In this document: positions 1 to 8,774 of the stretch, in pieces
Layout: each line of letters opens with the position of its first letter
How positions within the stretch are numbered: the first letter of the stretch is position 1
DNA from: Paenibacillus hunanensis
GTDB lineage: Bacteria > Bacillota > Bacilli > Paenibacillales > Paenibacillaceae
DNA: 64,000 nucleotides
Assembly (NCBI RefSeq): GCF_014645615.1
Contig: NZ_BMMB01000005.1
Coordinates: 186,001-250,000, forward strand
Reading direction: 5' to 3'
Program-made: the position numbers and the translations under genes
The notes under the pieces: model-generated
Databases searched by the model: none
What the model was told of the DNA's origin: nothing
The model's input: only the letters and a program-made list of their open reading frames with translations

Positions 1-704
1 TACATGCGGAACTTTCCATAGCCAGCATCACGCAGCATACGCCGTATTTCGGCATCCATCATCGCCACGAGGAAGGAATGCAGCACCTCAGCACGTGCGC
101 GTGAAGCGACAGGCGGCTCCGATGAAGCAAATAAGGACAGCGCCGATAAACCGATCATCGGAATCGCTTCGGCTAGCTTGGCAAATATCTCGCGATCTTC
201 GCCGACGAGCAGTGGCTTCCATACGCCATAGAGCGATGCCTGCGCACTGCGTCGTCCGGTACCCGCTACGATGCGGCTATCCGGTACAATTTTGCCATCG
301 CGCAGCAGCTTACGTGCAAAGCGTGCGACCGTTTGCCAGTAGACCATCTCACCGCCAGGCTTGATGCCTTGAGCTGTAATCGCCTGTTCATCCCATGCGA
401 GCAGTAGATCATATGCCTGCTCTGCGGAGAGAGCCAGCCCCTCCACCATGCGACCCGGTAGCCGCTTATTGCGCCCGGCGCGTCGTACGATAGGCTCGCG
501 TGTCGTAGGCGCGTTGCCATTTACAGGCCCGGACTTGAGCTCTGCCAGACGCAAACCAGATTGCGCAAACGGGCGAATACCCGCTGGCAATTGCAATCGC
601 CGCATCACCTTCATCCATGCGTCTACCTTCGGCTCTGACATTTCACCGGAAAAACAGAAAAATACGTCTCCAATCCATATTCCATATAACGGTTGATCCA
701 TCAT
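1..704 (-). CDS. SNF2-family helicase, N-terminal part (cut by window edge)
   Basis: An open frame reads leftward from an ATG at 704 (a second ATG follows directly) to base 1 with no stop, about 234 residues. GGGAGA lies just upstream. The text matches my memory of the SNF2 helicase-associated N-terminal domain (Pfam SNF2_assoc/DUF3670 type): a MVYWQTVARFARKLL segment, then VWKPLLVGEDREIFAKLAEA and VLHSFLVAMMDAEIRRML, in the order seen in bacterial RapA/YwqA-like proteins of about 1000 residues. The helicase motor would lie outside the window. Its substrate is unknown; family members are DNA-dependent ATPases. The family call is inference from remembered consensus, with no motor motif visible here. 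Confidence 0.7.
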   Translation of the reverse strand, partial: MMDQPLYGIWIGDVFFCFSGEMSEPKVDAWMKVMRRLQLPAGIRPFAQSGLRLAELKSGPVNGNAPTTREPIVRRAGRNKRLPGRMVEGLALSAEQAYDLLLAWDEQAITAQGIKPGGEMVYWQTVARFARKLLRDGKIVPDSRIVAGTGRRSAQASLYGVWKPLLVGEDREIFAKLAEAIPMIGLSALSLFASSEPPVASRARAEVLHSFLVAMMDAEIRRMLRDAGYGKFRM

Positions 705-1177
705 CGTCTCCCGTCCATCTCGGTCAAATCTTTGCGATCGTTGTATTTGGTGTTTAAGTTCATCACAGGGTATCCCTTTCATGACTTGAAAACAAGCTTT
801 TGTCGGTCCTCTGTTACTTCTCCTGTCCGGGCACGAACCATGCCTTCACCCAGTACAGGTATCTTATCTATTATAAGATTGGTTCTCGAAAAATGCCATC
901 CCTCCTTTAGTTATAAACCCGTTTAATTACGCGGTTTCTGTGCCATCCATACGTATATTTTGACAAAATTCTTCTTGAAATCTGCAATTTTATGATTTAA
1001 AAGTTTATCCTCGCACTGGTTCAGACCTGCCTTTCTCTCCCATTATGTCGTGTATACAAAGGAGATATAGGAGGCTGAAACAGCCGTTTCACCTGTATAC
1101 ACAAATATGTAGCCAAAGATGCGATATAATGAATTTTAAAGATAGAGTATTTATTTTATGTCAAAGGAGAACACACG
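705..1177. other. intergenic region with inverted repeat upstream of cutC
   Basis: No convincing gene. It separates the divergent helicase and cutC. A TATAAT hexamer at 1125-1130 is a plausible cutC -10 element, with no good -35. Just upstream, GTGTATAC at 1050-1057 is mirrored by GTATACAC at 1095-1102, and between them GGCTG-AAA-CAGCC (1073-1085) and GAAAC-AGCC-GTTTC (1077-1090) form alternative hairpins. Confidence 0.5.
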
Positions 1178-1894
1178 ATGAATCGAATCCTGCTTGAAGT
1201 CATTGCAACTACACCGGAGGATGCTCACATCGCTGAGGCTGCTGGTGCAGATCGGATTGAGCTCATCTGTGCACAGGGAGAAGGCGGACTGACCCCGAGT
1301 CTGGGCATGGTAGAGCAGATCGTGTCAGAGCTTACGATCCCGGTTCATGCGATGATTCGTCCGCATAGTCGGAGCTTTAGATATAATGAAGCAGAGCAAC
1401 GGAGTATGCTGCGCGATATTCGTTATTTTGCCCGCAGTGGTATGGCAGCATTAGTTCTTGGTGTACTGGATGGAAATGGGCATATCGACGAAGTAGCATT
1501 ACAGCGTATGCTCGCTGCTGCCAGTGACGAACGAGATGATCTACAAATTACGTTTCATCGTGCGATCGACGAGGTGGACGATCTGAATCCAAGTATTGAG
1601 TTGCTTGGCAAATACAGCACAATCACGCGCATTCTGACTTCTGGCGGACGACCATCTGTATTGGAAGCAGCGGAGGCATTCCCTGCACTGATTCGAGCAG
1701 CAGAGCAGCATTCGCTATCCCTGATTGCAGGCGCAGGACTCACACTGGATACGCTGGAGAGCTTTGTACGTCAGACAGGAGTACGCGAGGTGCATCTAGG
1801 CAGTGCTGTGCGCCAGCAGGGAAATATTCAGCTTCCACTGGATGCCGAACGGATTCAACAGGCACGGAAAATTTTAGATGCTTGCGTTAACTAA
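1178..1894 (+). CDS. cutC: CutC family copper homeostasis protein
   Basis: This 238-residue protein is the usual length of the CutC TIM-barrel family (PF03932). The family N-terminus is visible (LLEVIATTPEDAHIAEAAGADRIEL), as are PVHAMIRPHSRSFRY, the FHRAIDEV strand, ILTSGGRPSVLEAAE and the AGAGLT segment, in the order expected of the barrel. CutC proteins were named for copper tolerance in E. coli, but the biochemical role is unsettled. It is cytoplasmic: no signal peptide or membrane segment. The start is set by AAAGGAG eight bases before the ATG. The gene stands alone; a helicase gene diverges from it and a ROK gene converges on it. An inverted repeat lies upstream of its promoter. Confidence 0.92.
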   Translation: MNRILLEVIATTPEDAHIAEAAGADRIELICAQGEGGLTPSLGMVEQIVSELTIPVHAMIRPHSRSFRYNEAEQRSMLRDIRYFARSGMAALVLGVLDGNGHIDEVALQRMLAAASDERDDLQITFHRAIDEVDDLNPSIELLGKYSTITRILTSGGRPSVLEAAEAFPALIRAAEQHSLSLIAGAGLTLDTLESFVRQTGVREVHLGSAVRQQGNIQLPLDAERIQQARKILDACVN

Positions 1895-2356
1895 GCCGTA
1901 TGCTATTTCTACACCATAAATAAGCTGAATACGCTCTACAGGATGCACCGAATGGATATTGCGGATTATAGTACGTATCTCTAAATAGTATATATCTCTA
2001 AAATAAAGCGGCACAGCTACTCCATTCACTTCGGAGTAACTGTGCCGTGAGTATGTGTGTGACATTAAGTATGTATGCGACATGAGTTGGTATGAGATCA
2101 GGTATGAGATAACGTAAGTAACCCCAGTCCAGCAAGTAACTCCTTTATAATGAAGCTCTATAGACAAGCGATGCTCATTCTATTGCGCCTACTATCCGCT
2201 ACTGCTCACGCCATCCACCATAGCTCCATCCCGATAACTACAGATCATTTTCACCGGATCGATTCCAGACAATAATACACCGAGCATCATTATATTCCGT
2301 ATGTATAGAAACAGATGACGCATATCAGCAGAACGGCTGCTCTATTGCTCGCCAAT
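1895..2356. other. intergenic between convergent cutC and ROK gene
   Basis: Convergent intergenic stretch. It holds one clear terminator (listed separately) and GTATGAGAT-type short direct repeats near 2089-2112. A 32-codon minus-strand frame at 2192-2290 has no ribosome binding site and is not called. Confidence 0.5.
2009..2047 (-). terminator. terminator of the ROK gene
   Basis: CGGCACAG-TACTCC and GGAGTA-CTGTGCCG form a 15-bp stem with one mismatch around a loop. On the minus strand the stem is followed by CTTTATTTTAG, so it fits the end of the leftward ROK transcript; it may also stop cutC readthrough. Confidence 0.75.
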
Positions 2357-3289
2357 TTAGCCGAACAACAGAGCATGACGCTGCATCGCAATTCGTGCGG
2401 CACCCACCATTCCTGCTTGATTACCCAGCATCGCTGGCTCCAGACGAACCGGATAGCCGCCCAGCTCATCAATACGCTGAATGAGTCGCGTCCACCATGT
2501 TTCACGTGTAACAATAATGCCCCCGCCAATAATAATCGCCTGTGGATCAAAAATCTGATCCAGATTAATGATCGTATTTGCCAGATCATTCAACCAGTTA
2601 TCCAAAAGATAATGCGCACCTGTATCTCCACGCTTGGCTGCCTCCAGCAGACTGCGAGATGTCCAATCGGGATGATACTCACGCGCCAGTCGATTCAGTG
2701 CTGTACCGGATACATACTGCTCCACACAGCCACGCTTACCGCAATTGCACGGCAACCCTCCTGGATGTAAAATCATATGCCCCAGCTCGCCTGCACCACC
2801 ATACTGACCGGAAATAATCTCACCATAATGGACCAGCGCACCACCGATGCCCGTACCAATCGTCAGCATAATCCATGACTGAATCGTGCGTGCAGCACCG
2901 ATCCAATCCTCACCTGCTGCTGCCGCGTGTGCATCATTTACCGCGTATACAGGCAAGCCTGTCGCCTCCGATACCTTTTCCGCTAGACGTAAGCCTTTCC
3001 AGCCAGGCAAATTATCGGTTGCTTCCAATACAGCTCCCGTTTCACGATCAATGCGTCCAGCCGAGCCGATGCCAATCCCGTGTACCGTAATAAAAGAACG
3101 TTTCACATTGTCATATACGATACTTTTCAGCTCATTCGCGATATACAGCACACGTCCGAGAATATATTCTGCGCCCTGCTCTGCACGAGTAGGCAGCTCC
3201 ATTCGTTCAATCATCTGCCCGTGCTCATTCACCAGTGCACCCTTAATCGCAGTACCGCCTATATCTATTCCAATCCAGCATGATTGCAT
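2357..3289 (-). CDS. ROK family sugar kinase (glucokinase-like)
   Basis: This ROK-family protein of 310 residues probably phosphorylates glucose or a related hexose with ATP in the cytoplasm. Visible are the N-terminal phosphate-binding motif (IGIDIGGTAIKGAL), the substrate segment NDAHAAAAGEDWIGAA, the second glycine motif TIGTGIGGALV, and the zinc cysteine cluster CNCGKRGCVEQYVSG typical of ROK kinases. No N-terminal helix-turn-helix is present, so it is a kinase and not a NagC/XylR-type repressor. The longer frame begins at 3349, but GGAG ten bases before the ATG at 3289 and the family's usual N-terminus favour the internal start. It is monocistronic and may feed glucose released by the nearby GH31 enzyme into glycolysis. 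Confidence 0.9.
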   Translation of the reverse strand: MQSCWIGIDIGGTAIKGALVNEHGQMIERMELPTRAEQGAEYILGRVLYIANELKSIVYDNVKRSFITVHGIGIGSAGRIDRETGAVLEATDNLPGWKGLRLAEKVSEATGLPVYAVNDAHAAAAGEDWIGAARTIQSWIMLTIGTGIGGALVHYGEIISGQYGGAGELGHMILHPGGLPCNCGKRGCVEQYVSGTALNRLAREYHPDWTSRSLLEAAKRGDTGAHYLLDNWLNDLANTIINLDQIFDPQAIIIGGGIIVTRETWWTRLIQRIDELGGYPVRLEPAMLGNQAGMVGAARIAMQRHALLFG

Positions 3290-3562
3290 GTCGATCATCT
3301 CCATGAATGCAAGGTAATATGTGTCGTACGTTGATCTGCCCACTATCATGTTATCGATGTTTTACTGCGAAAAGATTATACCATGTCAGGTATTTACTTA
3401 TTCAGCACGGATCATAGCACGATTTATGTGATTACTGCCAACTTGCCCGTCGAGATCAAGATTTTACTTGTGCTAAATAGGTGACTTTTTTATATTTTTG
3501 CAGAAACAATAATGACTTATTTAAGTTATTATTATATAGTTAAAACGTTAGGAGGTGATACT

Positions 3563-3688
3563 ATGCTTACACTTCTGACGGCGCTGATTAATTTAGCCAT
3601 TGCAGCGATGACGTTGTATGGAAAGTTAATCCCCAGCCCAAAGAAAAAGGTCTCCAAGCGCTCGCAACGCTTGAAGACCCGTAAGTAA
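3563..3688 (+). CDS. small hydrophobic peptide, candidate type I toxin
   Basis: A 41-codon frame starts MLTLLTALINLAIAAMTLYG and continues with a lysine- and arginine-rich tail (KKKVSKRSQRLKTRK). AGGAGG stands eight bases before the ATG, a very strong site for so short a frame. One transmembrane helix followed by a basic tail is the plan of type I toxins such as TxpA and BsrG in Bacillus. An apparent antisense RNA on the minus strand ends inside this frame. A second, shorter peptide 180 bp downstream shares the pattern M-L-x-x-(L/V)-T-x-x-I-x-L and the LY end of the helix. I do not recognise a named family, and toxicity is inference. Confidence 0.6.
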   Translation: MLTLLTALINLAIAAMTLYGKLIPSPKKKVSKRSQRLKTRK

Positions 3689-3720
3689 AACCACCGAGGG
3701 GATTTTATTCCCCTCTCCCT
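3640..3720 (-). ncRNA. antisense RNA to the small peptide gene (predicted antitoxin)
   Basis: On the minus strand a TATAAT (complement of 3727-3732) would start an RNA near 3720. It runs through a GAGGGGA/TCCCCTC hairpin (3694-3714) into the 3' part of the 3563-3688 frame. It ends at a strong terminator formed by GGTCT-CAAGCG and CGCTTG-AGACC (3649-3679), followed on the minus strand by TTTTTCTTT. The RNA would be about 80 nt and overlap the last codons and 3' end of the peptide mRNA, as RatA and SR4 do with txpA and bsrG. The -35 match is poor. Known: the type I layout. Seen: promoter-like box and terminator. Inferred: function. Confidence 0.45.
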
Positions 3721-3866
3721 AACATCATTATACCCGTTCAACCTCACGTTTAAAAGCTATTTTCTAGTAAAATATTCAAATCCCCTTAAAAAGTCTGAAT
3801 CTACATCACCTAGCCACTAAGCCCATCTATGTTAACGTACTTAAATTTTGATAAGGAGGTGTTCCG

Positions 3867-3953
3867 ATGCTCGAATACGTGACGCTAGCGATTACGCTTG
3901 TTGCATTAGCGATCAGCTTATACAATCTAACTACTACCATTCGCAGCAAATAA
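3867..3953 (+). CDS. second small hydrophobic peptide, paralogue of the first
   Basis: A 28-codon frame encodes MLEYVTLAITLVALAISLYN followed by LTTTIRSK. AAGGAGG lies seven bases before the ATG. It aligns without gaps to the peptide at 3563 over the first 20 residues, with the same M-L start, T6, I9, L11, A15, L18 and Y19. The long basic tail is missing and only R and K end it. No convincing antisense promoter and terminator were found here, though the 3' side contains a repeated TAAGTAGCTTTTA motif (3951 and about 4061). It is likely a diverged duplicate of the upstream unit; its expression is unproven. Confidence 0.5.
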   Translation: MLEYVTLAITLVALAISLYNLTTTIRSK

Positions 3954-4163
3954 GTAGCTTTTATTCATCCTAGCTTGAATACTAGCAGCTTGATTCGCTC
4001 CAAAAATCAGCGCTTCCGAATCTAGCCATACTATAGCTACACCTATACTCAATAGCATCATAAGTAGCTTTTACATCTCATCTTGATATATCTACTCTTG
4101 TATATCCAATCCATTACTCCATAGTCGAACAGCTATTTATCACCCTCCTTACACGCACATATC

Positions 4164-4190
4164 AAAAAGCCCGCTCTATAGGCGGGCTTT
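4164..4190. terminator. bidirectional terminator
   Basis: AAAAAGCCCGC-CTATA-GCGGGCTTT forms a strong stem with A and T runs on both sides. It ends the GH31 transcript from the right and any peptide transcript from the left. Confidence 0.85.
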
Positions 4191-4276
4191 CCAATTGCAC
4201 TTTACATTACATTCAACGAAGCACCATCATTCAATGTGCTATCCTACATATTTCATCTTACATCATTCACCTACAC

Positions 4277-6721
4277 TTATACCTTCAGCACCAGCTCATC
4301 CAGCTTCCGGTCCTCGATCTGGATCAAAATATCTCCACTGCTCTCATCCAGACTCCAGCCAATACCACCCTCAGCTAGCTCATCCAGTGAAATGCGCTCC
4401 AGCTGCTCAATCCCAGACGGTGCAAAGCCCGGCTGACGCAGAGTAAAGCGCAGATGCTGACGCTTCGCTACATACGCATCCTCGATATAATGAATCGTCA
4501 GACGCAGTGCATCCTCTTGCCCTTGCGCACGGATGTACAACTTGGACGTCTTGCCACTTTCATAGGCAAACGTCTCACCATCATCCTCATACAGCGTATA
4601 CTCTGCACGGAAGTCTGGCTTCGCCTCTGCACCGTACACATGGAAGGTGACCACATCATCGCTCTCATGATCATCGCTATACTGATGGAGCGCACCCTCG
4701 GCAACAATTGCTCCTGCACGTACATAGATCGGCAGCACATCCAGCGGCGCATCCGCCAGAATGGTACGTCCACCCTCATGCTTCTCGCCTGTCCAGTAAT
4801 CGTGCCATACCCCTTCTGGCAGGTAGACCGCACGGTAATCCGTATCTGGACGATACACCGGTGCAATGATCACATCCGGGCCAAACAGGAACTGGTCGCA
4901 CAGATTGGTTACCTTTGGATCATTAGGATATTCTAACAGCAGCGGACGCATGATCGGCATGCCCGTCTGCGAGGATTCATAGAACAGATTATACAGATGC
5001 GGCATCCAGCGATAACGCAGGCTGATATATTCACGTACAATCTTTTCGACCTCTTCGCCAAACGACCACGGCTCCTGACGTGTCGTGCCTAGCGCCGAGT
5101 GGTTACGACAATACGGGAAAAATACACCCATTTGCGTCCAGCGTACAAGTAGCTGTGCCGATGTATGATACGCGAAACCACCGATATCCGGGCCAGCAAA
5201 TGGTAAACCGGATAGCCCCATATTCAGCACCATCGGAATCGCCATCGCCATATGCTCCCAGAAGCTACGGTTATCGCCTGTCCAGATCGCCGCATAGCGC
5301 TGAATACCTGAATAACCCGCGCGTGTCAGAACAAAGGGACGTCGTCCATTCATATGACTCTTCATACCTTCATAGGTCGCACGCGACATCAGCATACCGT
5401 ATAGATTATGGATTTCCTCATGGGTCACTGGATCACCATCGTTCAGATGCATCACATCCGGGTCCATCGTTTTCAGCGTATTAAATACCGCTGGCTCGTT
5501 CATATCATTCCAGATGCCATCGATACCGAGCGAGGTATAGAACTCGTGCTGATCGCCCCACCATTTGGCGGTACGTGTCTCGGTAAAGTCAGGAAATGCA
5601 CTCGTTCCCGGCCATACATCACCAAAATAAATATCGCCCTCCAGACGGCGGCAGAAATGCTCCTCCTGCACACCCTCGCGGTAGATTTTATATTTCGGAT
5701 CTTTTTTCACGCCTGGATCGACGATCGGTACGATGCGGATGCCCATCTCACGCAGCTCCGCAATCATGCCCTTCGGATCAGGGAAACGAATTTTATCAAA
5801 TGTAAATACACGGTACTCATCCATATAGTGAATATCCAGATAGATCACATCGCACGGAATTTGCTTATCGCGGAAATTACGCGCCAGCTCCATCACTTCG
5901 GTCTGGTTCATGTAGCTATAACGGGACTGATGATAACCGAGCGACCATTTGGGTGGTAAGGTGATCCGTCCCGTCAGCGCAGTATAACGACTCACCACAT
6001 CCTTCAGCTCCGGGCCATAGATAAAATAAATATCGTACGCGCCAGTCATACAGCCAATCGTATACGCTACACCATGCGAGCGCATATCGAATTCCGAGCG
6101 CCCCGGGTTATCGAGGAACACACCATAATTGATGCCGCTGTGCATATGGATCAGCAGCGGAATGGATTCGTACAATGCCTCAATCTCTGGCATATGCGGT
6201 GCATACACATCTGTATTCCACATGGTATACCGCTCACCGCGCTTGTCTAGAAAGCTCGACTTCTCGCCCAATCCATAAAAGTGCGAGTCCTCCTGCATAT
6301 TAAATAACGCATTGGTTGCACCGCGCGGGCTCCAGCTCAGTGTCTCCTGACGAGCCACCTCAATGCCTTCTTTATTCGTAACCGTTAGTGCAAACGTTTG
6401 TTTATCAATAGAAACCGTTAGCTCTCCTGTTAGAAAGTTCAGCTGCTGCTCATTGTCTTCAATCTCCGGCTTGAAAATTTCCTTCGGGGGCAGGACAGCA
6501 ATCGTTGTAGTCAGATCAATGACACCTTCGCCAAACACCTTAAAACGAAACTCTGTTGGTGAAAAAAACACCAGCGCAGCCCCTGCCTTTTGACCGTGGC
6601 ACAAGTAAGCGCCATCATATTCGCGCCAGTCGCGTAGCTGTCCGAATGTGTTCCAGACCTCTTGTATGACCGGGGCGTCGGCTTTGTCGGGGTGTATCGC
6701 TTCGCTTGTATCTTCCATCAT
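4277..6721 (-). CDS. GH31 family alpha-glucosidase
   Basis: This 814-residue glycoside hydrolase family 31 enzyme probably removes terminal alpha-linked glucose from oligosaccharides. The catalytic nucleophile sits in DGIWNDMNEPAVF at about residue 405 and the acid/base Asp in WTGDNRSFW at about residue 480. The N-terminal galactose-mutarotase-like domain, the barrel entrance DVIYLDIHYMDEYRVFTFD and a C-terminal beta domain give the usual order and length. There is no signal peptide, so it acts in the cytoplasm on sugar brought in by the adjacent ABC transporter. GGAGGG precedes the ATG pair. Transcription seems to start near 6910 from a promoter with a cre/LacI-type operator, leaving a leader of about 190 nt. 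Exact substrate is not visible from sequence. Confidence 0.93.
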   Translation of the reverse strand: MMEDTSEAIHPDKADAPVIQEVWNTFGQLRDWREYDGAYLCHGQKAGAALVFFSPTEFRFKVFGEGVIDLTTTIAVLPPKEIFKPEIEDNEQQLNFLTGELTVSIDKQTFALTVTNKEGIEVARQETLSWSPRGATNALFNMQEDSHFYGLGEKSSFLDKRGERYTMWNTDVYAPHMPEIEALYESIPLLIHMHSGINYGVFLDNPGRSEFDMRSHGVAYTIGCMTGAYDIYFIYGPELKDVVSRYTALTGRITLPPKWSLGYHQSRYSYMNQTEVMELARNFRDKQIPCDVIYLDIHYMDEYRVFTFDKIRFPDPKGMIAELREMGIRIVPIVDPGVKKDPKYKIYREGVQEEHFCRRLEGDIYFGDVWPGTSAFPDFTETRTAKWWGDQHEFYTSLGIDGIWNDMNEPAVFNTLKTMDPDVMHLNDGDPVTHEEIHNLYGMLMSRATYEGMKSHMNGRRPFVLTRAGYSGIQRYAAIWTGDNRSFWEHMAMAIPMVLNMGLSGLPFAGPDIGGFAYHTSAQLLVRWTQMGVFFPYCRNHSALGTTRQEPWSFGEEVEKIVREYISLRYRWMPHLYNLFYESSQTGMPIMRPLLLEYPNDPKVTNLCDQFLFGPDVIIAPVYRPDTDYRAVYLPEGVWHDYWTGEKHEGGRTILADAPLDVLPIYVRAGAIVAEGALHQYSDDHESDDVVTFHVYGAEAKPDFRAEYTLYEDDGETFAYESGKTSKLYIRAQGQEDALRLTIHYIEDAYVAKRQHLRFTLRQPGFAPSGIEQLERISLDELAEGGIGWSLDESSGDILIQIEDRKLDELVLKV

Positions 6722-6916
6722 TAGTTTTTCCCTCCATGGCTGGTATTTTGAAATAAGGCACAGATTGGGGCAAGCCGCCTGGATGATCGTACGGTGAATG
6801 GGTCCTGGTGAAGGGTCTTTTCAGGAGTAGAGCGGCTATGAAGTATAAAATGTATATAAGCCGTCTGCCCTGCCTTCAATCTGCCGATAGAGAAAAATTT
6901 CTCCTTGATAGGATGC

Positions 6917-6946
6917 ATTATAGCATTTGTGCTAACGTTTGCACAA
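6917..6946 (-). promoter_or_regulatory. promoter with embedded cre/LacI-type operator
   Basis: On the minus strand TTGTGC (-35, complement of 6941-6946) and TATAAT (-10, complement of 6917-6922) are 18 bp apart. The spacer and -35 are covered by TGTGCAAACGTTAGCACA (6928-6945), palindromic except for one base pair. It contains TGCAAACGTTAGCA, which fits the CcpA cre consensus at 13 of 14 positions. A repressor bound here would block the polymerase. Confidence 0.7.
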
Positions 6947-6970
6947 TAACTGTTTGTACATTCATATGAA

Positions 6971-7005
6971 AGCCGGATGATCTACTTTTGATCGATCATC
7001 CGGCT
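6971..7005 (-). terminator. terminator downstream of the binding-protein gene
   Basis: AGCCGGATGATC (6971-6982) pairs perfectly with GATCATCCGGCT (6994-7005) around an 11-nt loop. The minus strand continues TTTCAT, so it most likely ends the leftward binding-protein transcript before the GH31 promoter. Confidence 0.65.
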
Positions 7006-7053
7006 GGGTTTGAGAATGGTACTATTGAGTTTGTAGACGTGTGCTTTTAAGTA

Positions 7054-7184
7054 GACTCCACTCCGGGAAGGAATAAGGAGACGGACTCTGGTATCGCACA
7101 GGAATCTACGGAGTAGGAGAGAAATGTAGATTCCCGTGCTCAAATATCGTCCTTACCCCTTATTTCCTTCCCTCCGTTCTGTGC
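7054..7184 (+). repeat. dispersed mosaic palindromic repeat, copy A (short form)
   Basis: About 131 bp. The outer arms are GGGAAGGAATAAGG and CCTTATTTCCTTCCC, the inner arms GCACAGGAATCTAC and GTAGATTCCCGTGC, with a small CTAC-GGA-GTAG hairpin at the tip. This copy lacks the 70-80 bp module found in the long copies. It sits between the binding-protein and GH31 genes and has no coding potential. Confidence 0.85.
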
Positions 7185-7499
7185 GACTTGCATCAGATCG
7201 TACAAACCGAATAATTTCCATCTGGCAGGTATACAAAATTGTTGATATATCGCATTCTTTTTACATAGTTGGATGAGCAATTACTTCATTGTTACTCAGC
7301 TAACTAAAGAATTTGGATAGCTAATACTTTAGTTAAAGTCCAATTATTGCTATACGATATAGCGTGCACATATCCGTTTAACAATCCTGCATTAACTCTG
7401 CATGCATGGTATAGATTCGCGCTGTATTAGCACTTCACTGGTACTAAAGAATGCTGAACGAGCGTATAACATGCACTCCGCATCTCTCTACTCAGCAGA
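7185..7499. other. intergenic, no gene seen
   Basis: AT-rich stretch between repeat copy A and the stop of the binding-protein gene. It forms the 3' untranslated region of that gene. I see only short AT-rich inverted motifs and nothing I can name. Confidence 0.5.
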
Positions 7500-8774
7500 C
7501 TAACGCAATTGGAGATTGACCCATTGCTCCTGCATTTGCTGTAGCATTTCCTCGCGATTTAGTTCACCGGCGAGGTAGGCTTGCATGGTGCTGGCGTAGT
7601 CTTTACTTAGTCCCATCGGGAATTTGGGGAAGATCCATGGGAGGATTTTGCCTGCATCATTGTAGCGGACGATGTCGGCGCCGATGGGGCCTAGCTGTTT
7701 GTCTGTTGTTTTGATGCTTTTGAAGGCTGGGACGAATTTGAATTCGTCGGTGATGTAGTGACGACCAGTGTCGGAGGTGACGAGCCAGTTCAGGAATTCT
7801 TTCGCTTCCTGTTTTACTGGAGAGTCTTTGTAGATGACCCAGTTGTTTGGCACGCGGACGAACAGACGGTCGTTTTCTTCTTTGTTATTGTTGATTGGCA
7901 TCGGCATGAGACCGATATTCATGTTGGGCTTGATGCCATCGATCTGCACCTGTGTCCAGTTGCCCTGCTGCATCATCGCCGCTTTACCATTGGCGAACAG
8001 CGTTACCTGCGTATTATAGTCGGTTGTCAGTGGGTTCGGGTTACCGTACTGCACCATGAGATCGAGCAGGTTCAACCACTCATTGAACTTTTCGTTCCCC
8101 GGAATTTGTGCGGTTCCGTTATCCAGCTCTTCGATGAATTTGTTCGGATCAGGCTGGTGGGAGAACGGGATCGTTACATTGTGATTGCCCAGCACCCACC
8201 ACTCCTGAAAACCGTTGGAAAATGGCGTATAGCCTGCTGCCTTGAGCTTTTCACATACGGCACGCAGCTCATCGATTGTGGTTGGAACTTCTTTGATACC
8301 TACTTTTTCAAAAATATCCTTATTGTAAATAAAGCCGTAGCCCTCCAGACCGTTCGGCTGACCGTAGATGTGTCCGTCCTTACTGATCTGGTCGGCTGCA
8401 CCGTCTACCAGATCGCTAACCCACGGTTGGTCAGACAGATCCTCCAAATACTCCTGCCACAGATTCAGCTCCTCGTCCCCACCATTGGTGAAAATATCCG
8501 GCACGTCGCCTGCGGCAAATTTGGCTTTCAGCGATGCGGCATAGTCTGCACCACCACCGACGGACTGAATTTGTAGCTCCACATCGGGGTGCTGCTTTTC
8601 GTATTCGACCTTGAGCTTGGCAAGCGCATCTGCAATCTCGACCTTACCCTGATAAATTTGAATTACCTTTTTCCCGCTGGATGAAATATGGCTGTTGTTA
8701 TTATTGCCGCAGCCTGCGACGATGAGCGCCATAATCGTCAGCAGCATCAGGGGAGTAAGCCACCGTTTTTTCAT
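7500..8774 (-). CDS. ABC transporter sugar-binding lipoprotein
   Basis: A 424-residue family 1 extracellular solute-binding protein. The N-terminus is a lipoprotein signal: basic KKRW, a hydrophobic stretch, then the lipobox IVAGCG, with Cys about residue 22 as the lipid anchor. The mature part shows the family's YEKQHPDVEL start, FAAGDVPDIF, YNKDIFEKVG and FANGKAAMMQQGNW. It would capture an oligosaccharide outside the membrane and pass it to the permeases encoded upstream. GGGAGG precedes the ATG. Unusually, the binding protein comes after the two permease genes, 318 bp downstream, so it may have its own promoter or a processed transcript. The GH31 gene downstream suggests an alpha-glucoside as ligand. 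Confidence 0.92.
   Translation of the reverse strand: MKKRWLTPLMLLTIMALIVAGCGNNNNSHISSSGKKVIQIYQGKVEIADALAKLKVEYEKQHPDVELQIQSVGGGADYAASLKAKFAAGDVPDIFTNGGDEELNLWQEYLEDLSDQPWVSDLVDGAADQISKDGHIYGQPNGLEGYGFIYNKDIFEKVGIKEVPTTIDELRAVCEKLKAAGYTPFSNGFQEWWVLGNHNVTIPFSHQPDPNKFIEELDNGTAQIPGNEKFNEWLNLLDLMVQYGNPNPLTTDYNTQVTLFANGKAAMMQQGNWTQVQIDGIKPNMNIGLMPMPINNNKEENDRLFVRVPNNWVIYKDSPVKQEAKEFLNWLVTSDTGRHYITDEFKFVPAFKSIKTTDKQLGPIGADIVRYNDAGKILPWIFPKFPMGLSKDYASTMQAYLAGELNREEMLQQMQEQWVNLQLR

Noticed and set aside
2192..2290. 32-codon minus-strand frame after the ROK gene (MMLGVLLSGIDPVKM start)
   Set aside because: No ribosome binding site before the ATG pair, no neighbour of similar type, and only chance length.
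6721..6918. 65-codon minus-strand frame in the GH31 leader
   Set aside because: Its ATG overlaps the -10 box of the promoter, so it would lie before the transcript start.
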